From Vitellaria paradoxa (taxonomy: Eukaryota; Streptophyta; Magnoliopsida; Ericales; Sapotaceae): a stretch of DNA of 64,000 nt. Position 1 is the first letter of the stretch, and each line of letters begins with the position of its first letter. Under the pieces are notes generated by a model. The model was not told the origin of the DNA. It worked only from the letters and a program-made list of their open reading frames with translations, and made no database searches. Shown piece after piece: positions 23,473-35,400 of this stretch. The translations under genes were made by a program, and so were the position numbers. The DNA lies in the NCBI GenBank assembly GCA_019916065.1, contig CM034240.1, positions 19,391,894-19,455,893 on the forward strand, given 5' to 3'.

Positions 23473-26400
23473 ATGAACTTTGCTGTATGGAATGTTAGGG
23501 GCACAAACAGCCCTGCAAAACAGTATGAAAGTAGAAACCTTATCAAAAAGCATTGTCTGAATCTTACATGTTTGGTAGAAATGAAAGTAAAGCAAATCAG
23601 TTTTGCCAATGTATGTAAAAGTATTATGGCAATTATACTGCCATTGATGCACCAAGAATAGCTATTTTGTGGGACCCCTCTGTTTTGGTGATTGATATTT
23701 TATATTCCTCCAGCCAGGAAATTTTTTGCAAGATAACTCACTAAGCTACCTCAGTGAACTTTCTTGCTTCGTTTATTTATGCCTCAAATGATAGGAAGGA
23801 TGGAGAAGATTTACAAAGAGCCCTTGTCAGCAGAAATTCAATTATAGACACAAGCCAACCTTGGATACTTCTTGGGGACTTCAACATTGTTAAAGATGAA
23901 GAAGAGAAATATGGAGGAAGAGGTGTTGATAAAGGGGCTGTAAAGGAATTCAACGATTGTCTTGATAAAATTGGGGTCACTGATTTAAGATACTCAAGAT
24001 GCCAATTCACTTGGAGCAATAAGCAAAGCAATGACCAGTTAATTCAAAGCAAGCTTGACAGAGTGCTAGTTAACGAAGAATGGCTTGATAAATACCCTGA
24101 AGCTGAAGCAACCTTCCTTCCACATGGAATCTCAGACCAGAGCTCGGCGATTTTGTATATTAGACCAAGTCCTTGCATTAAGAAACCTTTTAAAATTTTC
24201 AATTATTGGGCTAAGCATAAAGAGTCCAGGGAAATAGTAGCAGAAGTTTGGTCCAAACAATTCAAAGGCTCACCTATGTTCAAGCTTTATGCAAAACTCA
24301 AAGCTCTAAAAGCAGAACTGAAGACTTTTAATGCTAAGTTTTACAGCAACATTACTGCCAAAGTAAAGGAAGCGAAGGAAAATCTAGATAGCATACAAAG
24401 GAGACTCCATGCCAGCCCTGATGATCAAGCCCTAGATCTTGAAGAAAAGGAGGCAATTGCAAACTATATTCACTTGGTAATGGCTGAGGAATCATTCTTT
24501 AAACAGAAGGCCCGGGATAACATTGTGAAGTTAGGGGATCAAAACACCTCCTATTTCCATAAAAAGGTTAAATCGCATAGGTCAAGGAACAAAATCCTAT
24601 CCATCCATGATGCTCAAGGTATAAGGCATGAGGATTACAATGAGGCCAAAGAGATCATAGTAAGCCACTTCAAGAAACTGTTGGGATCAACTACTAGCTA
24701 CCCACATGAAGCTGCACAGTATGTAGAAGATATAATGGGTTGTCCTCTCCCAGCTAATGTAACAAACTTCCTTGCGGAAGATGTCTCTGATGAGGAGATA
24801 AAAAATACACTCTTTTCTTGAATGGCAATAAGGCACCTGATCCTGATGGCTATAATGCATATTTTTTCAAGAAAACTTGGGATATCGTGGGGCATGATTT
24901 CACTTATCAAGAGTTTCTTCATTTCAGGTAAGCTTCTTAAAGAAACTAGTTCTACTACTAGTGCGCTTGTGCCAAATATTCCCAACCCTTCAATGGTTTC
25001 TGATTTCAGACCGTTCCTTGTTGCTCCACAGTTTACAAATGCATTTCCAAGATCATAGCTAATAGACTTAAAAAGATCATGCATTTGATTATCAGCCCTA
25101 ATCAAACTACTTTTGTGGCTGGGAGATCAATTTCTAATCAAATTTTGTTGATGTAAGAATTGGTTAGAAATTACCATCGAGCAAATATGTCTCCTAGAAG
25201 TGCACTTAAAATTGATTTGACGAAAGCTTTTGAGTCTCATGGTCTCTTTTATTAGATATCATGAAGGCTCTTAAATTTCCAGATAGATTCAGGAAATGGG
25301 TTGAAGAATGCATCACTACAACTCAGTTTTCTATTGCCATTAATGGAGCTTTGGAGGGCAACTTTGCAGGAGCAAGAAGATTAAGACAAGGAGATCCATT
25401 GTCTCCCTATCTATTTCTTCTTATCATGGAGTTTTTCTCTAAGCTCTTTCAAAGACATGTCCAAGAAGGAGAATTTGAATGCCATCCTAAGTGCAAAGAC
25501 CCCATTATAACACATATATGTTTTGCTGATGATTTCTTTATCCTTTGTTATCCAAACCAAGCTTCATTCCAGATTAAACACAAAGCCCTAAAGGAATTCC
25601 AAAAGTACTCCTGTCTTCAGCCCAATAATTCAAAGAGCAAGGTTTACATTGCAAGTACCTCTCAAGAAACCAAGCAATAACTCTGCTCACTGATTGGATT
25701 CCAGTTAGGCTCATTTCCTATCAAGTACCTTGCAGGGCCATTAATATATACTAAATTGAGATATGATGATTGTGCTGAATTGATTGATAAAATACTTCTG
25801 TGAGTCAAAAGATGGGCAATTAAATCACTTTCTTATTCTGGTAGGCTTCAACTCATCAAACCAGTTTTGTTCGTCATCCAAATATATTGGAGCTTCCATT
25901 TCATTCTTCCCAAAAAAGCGTATGAAGTCATTGAACAAATACTAAGAAGATTTCTCTGGTCAGGAGTTGATACGAAGAAATATGGAAGTAAAATGGCTTG
26001 GGAAGAAATTTGTTGCCCTAAAAATGAAGGTCTTGGTCTGCGTAAATTGCAAGATTGGAACAAAGCTTTAATGCTACATCACTTTTGGTCCATATGCTTT
26101 AAGAAAAATACTCTATGGGCTCATTGGTGCACTAAGCATTTACTTAAGAATAAAGATTTTTGGCAAATAAAAATTCTTAAAGACTACTCATGGACATGGA
26201 GAAAAATATTAAAACTTAGAGAAGATGTTCTTCCTATATGCAAGTACAAAATAGTCAATAGGATAAGCACCTCATGATAGTTTTGTAATTGGCATCCCCT
26301 TGGATCTCTCATTCTTAAGTATAGGCAAAGGATTGCATATGATGCAGGGCTTACAACTGATTCAAAGGTCTCTGCTATAATTTGGGGTAACAGTTGGGCT

Positions 26401-27010
26401 TGACCCTTTTCCCCCACTTGGGAATTTCATGAAGTTATAATTCATGATCCAACAGCCTATCTACCAGGCTATACAAGAGAAGATGAGTTCATATGGTTGG
26501 CATTTAAGGATAAGAAATACATAGCAGCTTCAACCTAGGATGCACTAAAGGAGCAAAAACCAAAGGTATTGTGGTATAAACTTTTATGGTTTCTAAAGCA
26601 TATTCCTAGACAGAGCTTTATCTTGTGGTTGACTATCAAAAAGAAGCTAAGCACCAAAGATGAATTAGTTAACTGAGGCCAAATCAGTGCAAATGTTTAT
26701 GAGCTACAACAAAATGATGTTGGATGCCTCACTTATTTTTCAAATGCCCCTTCTCTAAAGAAGTTAAGAGACATCATTAGCAATCTCTGCTTAGTTAATC
26801 GGAGAAATCAAACATCTAAAATAGATTGGGCCATTGGATAATTTAGTGGGAAGACTTTTGCGAATATGATAAGGAGGTTGGCATGGGCAGCAATGGTTTA
26901 TCACATTTGGATGCAAAGAAACACAAGAATTTTCAAGGGAATCACTTATACAGTATCTACCATAGTGAGCAAAATCAAGAATAAAGTTCAGCTAAAAGAG
27001 TCACAGTAAT
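23473..27010 (+). pseudogene. LINE ORF2 (endonuclease, reverse transcriptase), interrupted
   Basis: The endonuclease starts MNFAVWNVRGTN at 23473. GDFNIV, KLDRVLVN and ISDQSSA are visible; the last motif is normally SDH, so the catalytic histidine is replaced by glutamine. The RT follows with an EEIKNTLFS lead-in, a one-base shift near 24810, then NGNKAPDPDGYNAYFFK, RLRQGDPLSPYLFLL and the catalytic FADDFFIL at about 25522-25545. A zf-RVT-like segment (LWYKLLWFLKHIPRQSFILW) lies near 26565-26625. Stops at 24820, 25678 and beyond break the frame. In life it would nick the target and prime reverse transcription there. Confidence 0.9.
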
Positions 27011-27551
27011 AAAAGATTAAATGTACGAATATAAATGTAACTATTTGTACAAATTAGGGTATTCCAAACTTTTGTATTGAGCATCATGTATAGCTTTTTG
27101 TAATACAAGGGTATGCCCTCTTGACTTTGTATATTTTTCCCATTAATCCAAATACAAAAAAAGCTCACTTACCAAAAAAGAAAAAGAAAAAGAAAAAGTG
27201 GTTCATTTAATTTGCCTAGACCTAGAAAACCTGGATGGATTAGTAATACCACTTCCACTTCTCTTCCTACTAATAACGATAACACTAACGTGGGTATCAA
27301 AGAGTTTTTAGAACGTAAAAGTTTTGCTGAGGATTATATCAATGAAGGTAAATGACTGTGTGTGTATATTTTTGTATAATGCAAGCTGAGTTCGTTCTTC
27401 TTGGTTACAATAATGTAAGTGTATCATGAGAAGCAGTCATGTAGCATTATAATGAAAATTTCTTTAATTATTTATTGCGTAAATTTACATTTTGATGTCC
27501 TTACAATATTTTGTATTGAACTTTACTTAAATGACTTATTTTTTAATTATC

Positions 27552-28205
27552 TATACTTAGGGGTGGATCCAGAATTCAGAGTTTGCTTGGCTTAAACAAA
27601 GGATTTAAAAACAAAGTGGGTTGTGCTTGTGCTACAAATAGGGTGCTGCAATCTGCAGCCCTACTTTTTCTCCATGCAATTCAGTTAATTCATGCATCTT
27701 ATGTTTTTTCCAAGTAATCTAATAATTTTTTTCATGCAACCCATAAATTACACCAAAAGTTCCAGAAAAACCTACAAATTGCTAAATTTTTTCATCAACT
27801 AATTGTTAAAATTGTTTGATTTTTTCAGTAAGTACCCGTTAAAAGTTTTTAATTTGTTTAGTAATCTGTTAATAAAATATTTCGTTTATCTGTTGAAAAT
27901 TTGTTTCAGCAAGTGATTGTTGAATTTAGTTTTTTTTTTTTCAACAAGTTGTTGTCAATATTGTTTGATGTTTTTCAGCAAGTTCTTGTTGAAATTTTCT
28001 GTAGGTTTTTTAGAATGTGGGTTGTGTATAGTAAATATAGAAAATAAGGAAGTCATTTTGTAATATGTTATTTTTCTCCTAAGATAAGAAAAATTTAACT
28101 GGACTGTGAAAGAAAAAATAGTGTTGCGAATGGCAGCACCCTACAAATATTTAGCTTAAACAACAGGTTTAAAGGCAGAGTGGAGTGGGTTACAAAAATA
28201 CATTA
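27552..28205. repeat. Second copy of the dispersed repeat, split by a MITE
   Basis: The sequence at 27552-27640 (GGTGGATCCAGAATTCAGAG, CTTAAACAAAGGATTTAAA) continues at 28142-28205 (TTTAGCTTAAACAACAGGTT, AGGCAGAGTGGAGTGGGTTA). It matches 878-1030. The MITE at 27641-28141 lies between the two halves. Confidence 0.6.
27641..28141. mobile_element. MITE with 8-bp target duplication (hAT-like)
   Basis: A 501-bp element flanked by a perfect 8-bp duplication TACAAATA (27633-27640 and 28142-28149). Its termini are inverted: GGGTGCTGC at the left, GCAGCACCC at the right, with weaker matching continuing about 12 bp inward. The inside is non-coding, with several CAGCAAGT/CAACAAGT-type stretches. An 8-bp duplication is typical of the hAT superfamily; the terminal sequence is not one I recognise. 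Confidence 0.85.
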
Positions 28206-28823
28206 AAATAATTCAATAAATTTTTATTTAATTATTTTATATTTTATAATTATATTTCATTAAATAATTTATTAGAATCTGAAAATATTAATTATCGGGT
28301 CATATAGATGAAATGACTAAAAATGTTTTTATTTGCATTTTAATCCATTAACATGTATTATTATATAAAATAAATATATATATTTTTTAATTTTAAAATT
28401 TAACACACGTTTATTATTAAAGTTTCTTTGGATAAGTATGGTTTAAATAAAGGAATTTGAAGTAATTAAATAAATTAAAAATCATTCAAATGTGAGCAAC
28501 AAGTATATTTAATAATTTAATTAAATTAATATAAATTATATTTTATTAAATTCAATAATTTTTTAAAAACTAATAAAATTAAATATTTTATTAAATAAAG
28601 AATTAATAATTATAAATAAAATTATGTTTTCAAATGCAATTTATGTTTTCATTTGAAATTAAAAAAAAAAAAAAAAACAAAAACACAACAACAACAACAG
28701 GCCCAATAAAATTATATTCTTATAAAATTATTAGTTCAAAGTGATAGGTCCACAAATATTAAATTGTATGGCATTAATCTTCTAGAATATGACTTGGCAT
28801 AACCAAACAACAAGCAGAAGATT
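28206..28823. other. AT-rich spacer, no gene seen
   Basis: Mostly A/T with poly-A at about 28660-28677 and a short CAACAACAACAAC stretch. Nothing coding. Confidence 0.55.
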
Positions 28824-29194
28824 CCTTATAGGGTTGGGGCAACATCGGTGCGTATATTACACTAGCTAAACATCCAATGCAATATGTAAACCATCATATC
28901 TTAAATCAATCTAACAGCTCTTATTATCAAGCCAAAATTTTGACTTTTTTAAAGTCCCATTTAACTAAAACGCTCATGAGAAATAGCAAAAAAATCAAAT
29001 TTGAAAGCCCCAATCCTTATCTGTCACATAAAGAACGAAGTGTCCCTTTCGTGGTCTATCGACGTCTTCGCCGACATCGAGATAACTGCGAACCGCGACA
29101 GGAAGCTTTTCATCAAAATCACCATTCTATCTCGGGCCTTCATTGAAGTTGAGGGAGTAACTGAGAGCATCATACTAAAATTGCCCATGCTTGC
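28824..29194 (+). repeat. MULE left terminal inverted repeat
   Basis: Matches the reverse complement of 35401-35810 along its length. Shared blocks include GTGCAATATGTAGACC/ATGCAATATGTAAACC, CTTAAATCAATCTAA, TTGACTTTTTTAAAGT, AACCGCGACA and GTTGAGGGAGTAACT. Likeness ends near 29194. Just inside it, a block beginning AGGACCGCCATTC occurs twice (29208 and 29260). Confidence 0.82.
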
Positions 29195-32100
29195 CACCAC
29201 CAACAGGACCGCCATTCCTGTTCCGATTGAAATTACTTGTACTTGCCTCCTTCGCTGCCAGGACCGCCATTCTTGTCCTGATTGAAATGTCGTATGAAGA
29301 GACTTGGCTCAGACAAGTTTTATTCCAGTTTTTCAGGCCTGTCTCGAGTCTCTATGGTTTCTTCGCAATCGTATAACTAGGGTTTCCATCTTTTTTATGG
29401 TCAAATGAGATACGTATTTTATTTTTATTTTTTTAATGGTAAGATAATGACTATGATGCATTCAACTTGCAAATGCAGCAACCATGGCATTTTACTTTGA
29501 ATATATTGTTTATTCAATACTACTTGGTTTTTTTTTAGGATTTTCAGATCATTATTATTGTTTTAGGGTGCTTAATTTAAAAATTTTTCCCAATATTGCC
29601 TTGTTAGTTGCAAATTTACCTCAAAGCTAGATAAATTTATCTTTCCATTAACTTAACCTGCTTCTGACTTTGTGCAAGATGTATTGATATGTTGCTTTTT
29701 TAATCCTTGAGTGTTGTAATGGCGCGCCTAAATACTTACCCAATTTATTTGTCAAATGTATGGCACACTCTAGGGTAATTATTCTAGAGGCATTTTGTGC
29801 AATTTTTGCTAGAGGTAGAAAAAGGCTTGCTTTATTAATTACAAAATATCTAAATATAGACATCATGTTAATGTTAGGATTCTCTATAATTGCTCCAGTG
29901 AACTACCTGCTGATTGGTTACTATAATAACAAATTTATTAGGTAATAAAAATGATCATTGAAACTATGAAATAGGGCTCTTCTTGTAGCTGGACCAGTAC
30001 TTCACTACAAGCTTAGAAAAATATGAATTGATCTCCATAAGTTTTGCAACTTGGAGCAAGTCCTAGTGTAGGTTAAGGACAAGCAACAACGCATTCAAAG
30101 ATGCAGCTTCTTTGATGGATGATGCTCAATCGTGTTGCAATAGCAATCACTACGACGCTGACGACGAGTGGCGCACTTTAGCGGCTTATGGAGGAGAAAG
30201 GATGACGGTGAAGGATAAGCACAACAATGATTGTATCACCAGTGGCTGTAAAATTAACAACAGGTTGTGCAAACACTATGGGAAGGAGGAATCGTGCTTG
30301 TTACTACCTTTGTACTGTATGTGGGTCATTGGTGCACAATTGATATTTTAAATTAAAATTGAATTGTGTTGGGAAAATTTTATTAAAGTTGCTATGTTGT
30401 TTTGGGAAAATTTTTGGACCAACAATTCATATGTATTAACTTATAGGATTACTTTGGTTCAATGTACTATTGGCTTCTTGTTAACACAGCAATGTCCCAA
30501 GGCGATGTGTGACTTTGAAATTTATTTGTTGGATTGTTTTTAATGGACTGTAGATGCTACATCATTTGTTCGAATAACTTGTTTTTACTTAGTTGTGGCT
30601 ATAAAAAAATACTAAATACAGTGACTTGCATTTAGAGCAAACTGATGTATAAAGTCAATTAATAGCACATTGACACTATAAAGTTAGTTACTACAGGTAC
30701 TCTACCACTGACTTACAAAGTAAAAACTTAGTATTCAAATTCTGCGTATTTGTTAGAATTGAATCACTTGAAGCTACATGTCTGCATTGCTTTGCAACTC
30801 TCAAAATATAATCTGTTGCAGTCCTCTATTTCAAAAATATATTTCTACTTACCAACTCTCTCCTACTTTTGAAACCTAACATTTATATAAAAAAATAGAC
30901 TGATCAACTAATACGTGAATAAAATTATAAAACCATAAGTTTTAAAACTTTGATCTGATTTATTTTATATTATTATTATTATAAAACATAGCAGCAAAGT
31001 CCAACTGTGAAAAATCTAAAATTCTGCTACCCCAATTTAAAATTATAATCTCAATATTAACGAAAGAGCAATTAAAAAATTAAAAGAAATTAAACTTATA
31101 TTAGCACCCTAATTCACATCCCACTTAACACATAATCTTTTTTTTTTGGGGTTACGAGGCACATTAATACTTTTGATCATTGATTTAAAAAGAAACAATA
31201 AAATCAATTATTAGAAGAGGCGATACTAGTCAAAATGTATAATAATATTAATTATGTTTGCTTGACAATTACAACAGGACACAACCTGTAGCAGACCAGA
31301 AGAAAATAGAAAAAGAAAAGAAATAAGAGATGGAGAAAAGAAGAAAGAAAAAAGAAAATAGATGAAAAAAGGACCCTTGAAAACCAGTTTCAATAACCAA
31401 CCATACCTGAAATAAAGACCAAATTACCACATACATTGCTCAAGTGTCGCCCTGTAAGAGGGACAAAAGAGTAGCTAGCCAAATTTTTTTTTTTTTTAAT
31501 TGCTAGAAAGGATATATGTAATAAAATAAAATAATTACAAAATCAAGAAACATTCCCCCATGTATACAACAAGATCAGACCCTATAGATCTCAAGGCTCT
31601 ACACAACAAACTTGCAAACTATCAAAACTATTAAAAAATAGGTATAAAAACCCGTCATAGCAAGCTGTAACAAGATAACCTAATTAGCAAAACAAACCAT
31701 CTATAACAATAGCTACAAACCAAGTGCCTGCAACCTATCACAAGAAATCTTAATCTAGACTAAAACAAGTTAGAACCAAAGATTACTTGCTGATACCAAA
31801 AAAAAAAAATTAATAATAACAATAACAAAATTGCAAAAGTTTGTTTTTCATATATCTTATGTCTTGCTTGTAGCTCTCTCTACCTGAAATGTCAAAAAAC
31901 AAAATGTCACAATAATTTCTTTATTTAACCACTCTCAAAACAAATGTCATTTATAGAAAAAGTGAACCTCCTTTAAAGTAGATACATCAATAGAAGGTGA
32001 AGGGAAGGCCGAGAGAGAGTTTCATCATCTTGACTTGGTTCAAAATTAAGATCCAAAACTGATTTTTACAAAGCAAAAATAAAAAAATTCATTAATACAA

Positions 32101-32425
32101 AGCAACAACATAATTTTAGTTTCATGTTAAATTAAATAATTTACATTTAATTGACTTGCATTTGCATGTTGGGGAATCTCTTCAGCATAACATATACATT
32201 TCTTAATAAATGAAGGCTCAAACCATCATCCTACATTTATGTGGACAAAAAAAAAAAAAAAAAGGATAAGTTTGAACCATGATAAAATTAATAAATTATA
32301 AGCACATAGAAATTAGAAATTACCACATTTGAATTAAAAGTTTTTTTTTCCCTTTTCTTTGGCATATCCTATACTGAGGCTTAACTCTTCTTTCTCCCTT
32401 ACAGCCTTCCTTCTTCTTCAATCTT
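29195..32425. other. MULE interior, no recognised gene
   Basis: About 3.2 kb between the left TIR and the transposase 3' end. The short frames at 29760-29945 and 30112-30351 resemble no family I know, and nothing around them suggests a gene. Poly-T/A runs occur near 31141, 31485 and 32251. No captured host exon is recognised. Confidence 0.5.
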
Positions 32426-34450
32426 TTAACATTTTTTATTCGATTGCCAATATTTTTTTACAAGCACATCATTGAACGCAACTTCCTTCGTCATTGTGGA
32501 CGTTTCAAGATTTTTAATATAGCCATTTATCATCATTTCCATACAAGCACGCGAATCTTTGTACATAGAAGCGTGATATGTTAACCATAATAGTTGTGAT
32601 TGAACTCTTTGAACCCAATGCTTAGCATCTTCTTCTTCATTCGGCTTCCCTTCATCTAAAACATGCTGACTCCTCACTACTCTTGTCAATCTTTTCAAGA
32701 TGTATTTTTCTGGAATTTTCAATATATTAAGTTGACTAAACACTCTCAAAACAAGGCAGCTCAAAATTCCTTTACTTTCAAAGTTCATACAACTACAACT
32801 CACCACATCATTGCTAGGATCACAAACGACCTTATATTCCTTCTCCAAAGAGTCATGAAGAGCAATAACATATTCATGTGTATCTTGGAGTTCATATTTT
32901 ATTACAACTGAATCTAGAAAACTAAACTCCTCCTTGAAAATATCAAAAAATTTAGGAGTGTACTTTTCTGGTGCATGCTTTAATAGTGAAACTTAGAAAA
33001 ACCCATGGAAGGTACATTTTGCCTCATTTGAAATTCTGCCCCAAATTCATTGTATCATTTTTCTTCTACCACTCTATCAAAGTGTTTAAAAAAATCACAA
33101 ATATTCAAATCACATTTCAATTGATCTTTCAACTCAATAATACTGACTTTCACTAATTTGTGTGCTTCGAATGCCTAATGTGAAAGTACCTTTCGTGTAA
33201 GCCTTAACTCTTTTTTTTCTTAAACCATACATATGACTCAACCAATTATTCTCTTTTAGATTATAATCCTCTAGCAATTTTTTCCATTTATTATCAAATT
33301 CTTCCTTTGCTGTATATTCATACATACATCTTTTAGATTCTATAAAAAATGGAGACTTTTTCTTCATGTAACAACTCAGATGCTTGATTCCATTTTGCAT
33401 AACGTGCCAACTGCATAATCTATGATATACTCTTGGCCACACCATCTCCAATGCACTTGCTATAGCTGCATCTTGATCAGTAAAGATTGTTTGAGACTTT
33501 TTGCCACAATGTGCATTTGCAAACGTTTCAAAAAGCCACATGAAAAATTCAGCAGTCCCATCATATAAAAAATAAGCACCAAAAATCACTATTTGCCTGT
33601 GATTGTTATATCCAATAAATACACCTAGCGACCTGAATTTATTAGTGCCAAAAGTAGTATCAAAAGTTACCACATTACCAAATACATCATAATCAGTAAC
33701 TAGTTCAGCATCATCCCAAAAAATATTAGTGACTAAGCCTTTACTGTCAAGCTGTAGAGCATAATAAAATTTTGGATCAAACATGTTTTGCTTCTCAAAA
33801 TATGTCAAAACACTTCTAAACACTCTAGTGACCATGTCTCTCGTTCTCTTAGTTTTTAAGTATGTTTTCTGATCCTCAATAACAAACCCAAGCTTAACCT
33901 TACCACCAGCTTCCCTGCTCATTAACTCATTTATTGCCCTAGGAGTGAGCTATGAATTAGAAGCCAATTCAATTATTAAGGCATGGGCTCTAGGAAGCTC
34001 TCTATGTGACCTTAGCATGTGACTAGTTTTTGGAGATTGCAATTTATGATTATTCTCTTCTACAAATTCTTTTACTATATATTTTCACTCTCTCTATCTA
34101 AGACACTTTTAGCCTCAAATTGCAACTGGTTCTCACATCTGATCGTTGACGGGTGATGTCAACACATTCTAGCTTCTATTTCTTGTGACCTTTCTTATCA
34201 TAAACAAACAAATGACATGTAATTATTTCACTTTTTCTATTCTTATTTTATATTTTTTCCTCGCACCAAAATCTATCTTTTTTTTTTTTTTTTCATAGGC
34301 ATTCCAAAATTTAAATGCACCATCCAAAGTATCAAACTTCATACCTATGGTAGGAGTATAAGCTTGTTGCTCATCTACAATTGAAGGTCTATCTTCAAAA
34401 ATATCATTTGAGCTATCCATATTAGAAAGGTTTCTGTAAAAAACAAACAA
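32426..34450 (-). pseudogene. FAR1/MULE transposase, decayed
   Basis: Transposase of a FAR1-type Mutator element. The N-terminal FAR1-like DNA-binding part at 34450-34040 shows TPTIGMKFDTLDGAFKFWNA and, after a frame break, KEFVEENNHKL, the usual end of the FAR1 domain; two of its metal ligands cannot be placed. The MULE catalytic part at 33922-33134 carries VVTFDTTFGTNKF, GVFIGYNNHRQIVIFGAYF, FMWLFETFANA and SQTIFTDQDAAI, giving the first two acidic residues, then YHRLCSWHV. The SWIM zinc finger at about 32800 reads VSCSCMNFESKGILSCLVL; the family's final C-x-H is changed to C-L. Stops occur near 33950 and between 33134 and 32850. The protein would bind the TIRs and cut the element out; this copy cannot. 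Confidence 0.87.
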
Positions 34451-34536
34451 TAAGGAAAGTCAAGTTCTTGTAAAAGAATATAATTGAAAATTTTTCAATG
34501 GAGCAAGAGAACACTAACACAATACAACATATAGTA

Positions 34537-34576
<40 letters not shown>

Positions 34577-35400
34577 TAAGATTTTTTATTGTTTAAATTG
34601 CCAAATACTTAATTGGTTCTACTGAACTTAGTATCTTTTTTTTTTTCTATATTTTTTACTTCTTCAATCACTTTCTCTTTAGCAAAAAAAAAAAAAAAAT
34701 AATAATAATAAATAATAAATAAATAAAAATACCATTGGTATCGCAAAATACACTTGGAAAAAAAAAAAAAAGAACAAAACTCAACTGTGTTTGTTTCTTA
34801 TCCTCAAAGCTTTGCGCATAACTAACAAAAAAAATAAATAATCTCCAAATTGAAGAGATATCTATAGGGGACAAATTGATTAGGGGGACATATTGATATG
34901 AGACAGTTGCCATTATTGCGAATTGTTGGTTAGCCTTAATTAACAACCAACCATCATCACCAAGAATTTGAATTAATGGTTAGAAGGAGACGCTAATTGC
35001 TTTTTTCAAATTTACCAATTCACACTTCATATAAGAAAAAATAGCAAATACAGAAACTATTTTGCCTTTCTGCGCAATTGTAGAAAAAAAAATGGAGTGA
35101 AAAACATAACGGAAAGAAAATTGAGTTCGATTTGCTTCATTTTGTGTAAAACAAAGTCAACTACAATGAAGAAATTTTACCCGACCAAACTTTTGAATTG
35201 TAAAAAATTAAAAGTCAAATTTAATATAGCGAGGGCAAGTCCCAAAATGGCAAAGGCGGCGAAAGCATTCAATTTCTTCTCTCTCTCTCTCCCCTTACTT
35301 TTTCCCAAAAGCCAAATAGAGAATATGTGCAAATAAGGACAAAAAAAAAATAAAAATAAAAATAAAAAACCCAAAAATTGTTCAAGCGAAGGAGACACAA
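34451..35400. other. MULE 5' side between transposase and right TIR
   Basis: Non-coding, with an (AAT)n microsatellite at about 34537-34575, poly-A runs at 34685-34699 and 34760-34771, and a (CT)n stretch at 35279-35290. This side holds the expected transposase promoter; no clear TATA box could be assigned. Confidence 0.5.

Larger units (their letters stand above)
21321..27196 (+). mobile_element. Complete LINE (L1-type) with 17-bp target duplication
   Basis: A 5,876-bp non-LTR retrotransposon with a 5' leader, ORF1 (DUF4283 and zinc knuckle), ORF2 (endonuclease, RT, zf-RVT) and an A-rich tail of AAAAAG repeats at about 27174-27197. Directly outside both ends lies a 17-bp duplication, AGTGGTTCATTAAATTT at 21304-21320 and AGTGGTTCATTTAATTT at 27197-27213, one mismatch. 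The duplicated bases are coding sequence of the kinase's last exon, which resumes in frame after the tail. Several stops and frameshifts show the copy is now inactive. Confidence 0.95.
17484..27355 (+). pseudogene. Cysteine-rich receptor-like kinase pseudogene, split by a LINE
   Basis: Kinase-domain exons of a plant receptor-like kinase, closest in style to the DUF26 (CRK) class. Exon 17484-17702: LNGQEVVVKKLS with the ATP-site lysine, LSEAMNEVKVLSRVQHTNLV, then a one-base shift before KMIVYEYLPNKSLDYF. Exon about 18412-18655: SLDWSK, VARGLFYLHEEAP, the catalytic loop as HGDIKSSNIFLDE (HRD changed to HGD) and the DFG triad as NFT, then QTHVNTSTICGT. Exon about 18975-19160: ALEYAIHGHMSVKTVVFSFE, containing a 33-bp tandem duplication. 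Last exon from about 21140: EGKALELIDPSLGELNSDEA, continuing to 21320. It is cut by the LINE at 21321-27196 and resumes at 27197 with RPRKPGW down to FAEDYINEGK and TGA at 27353. The ectodomain and membrane segment are missing. Stops, frameshifts and lost catalytic residues rule out activity. Confidence 0.88.

Noticed and set aside
29001..29285. Frames in the left MULE terminal repeat with GC-richer composition
   Set aside because: The right terminal repeat does not conserve the reading frame, so the similarity is at DNA level only.
30112..30351. A 79-codon open frame inside the MULE that might be a captured host exon
   Set aside because: The translation has no recognisable family motif, there are no flanking splice sites of note, and the length is compatible with chance.
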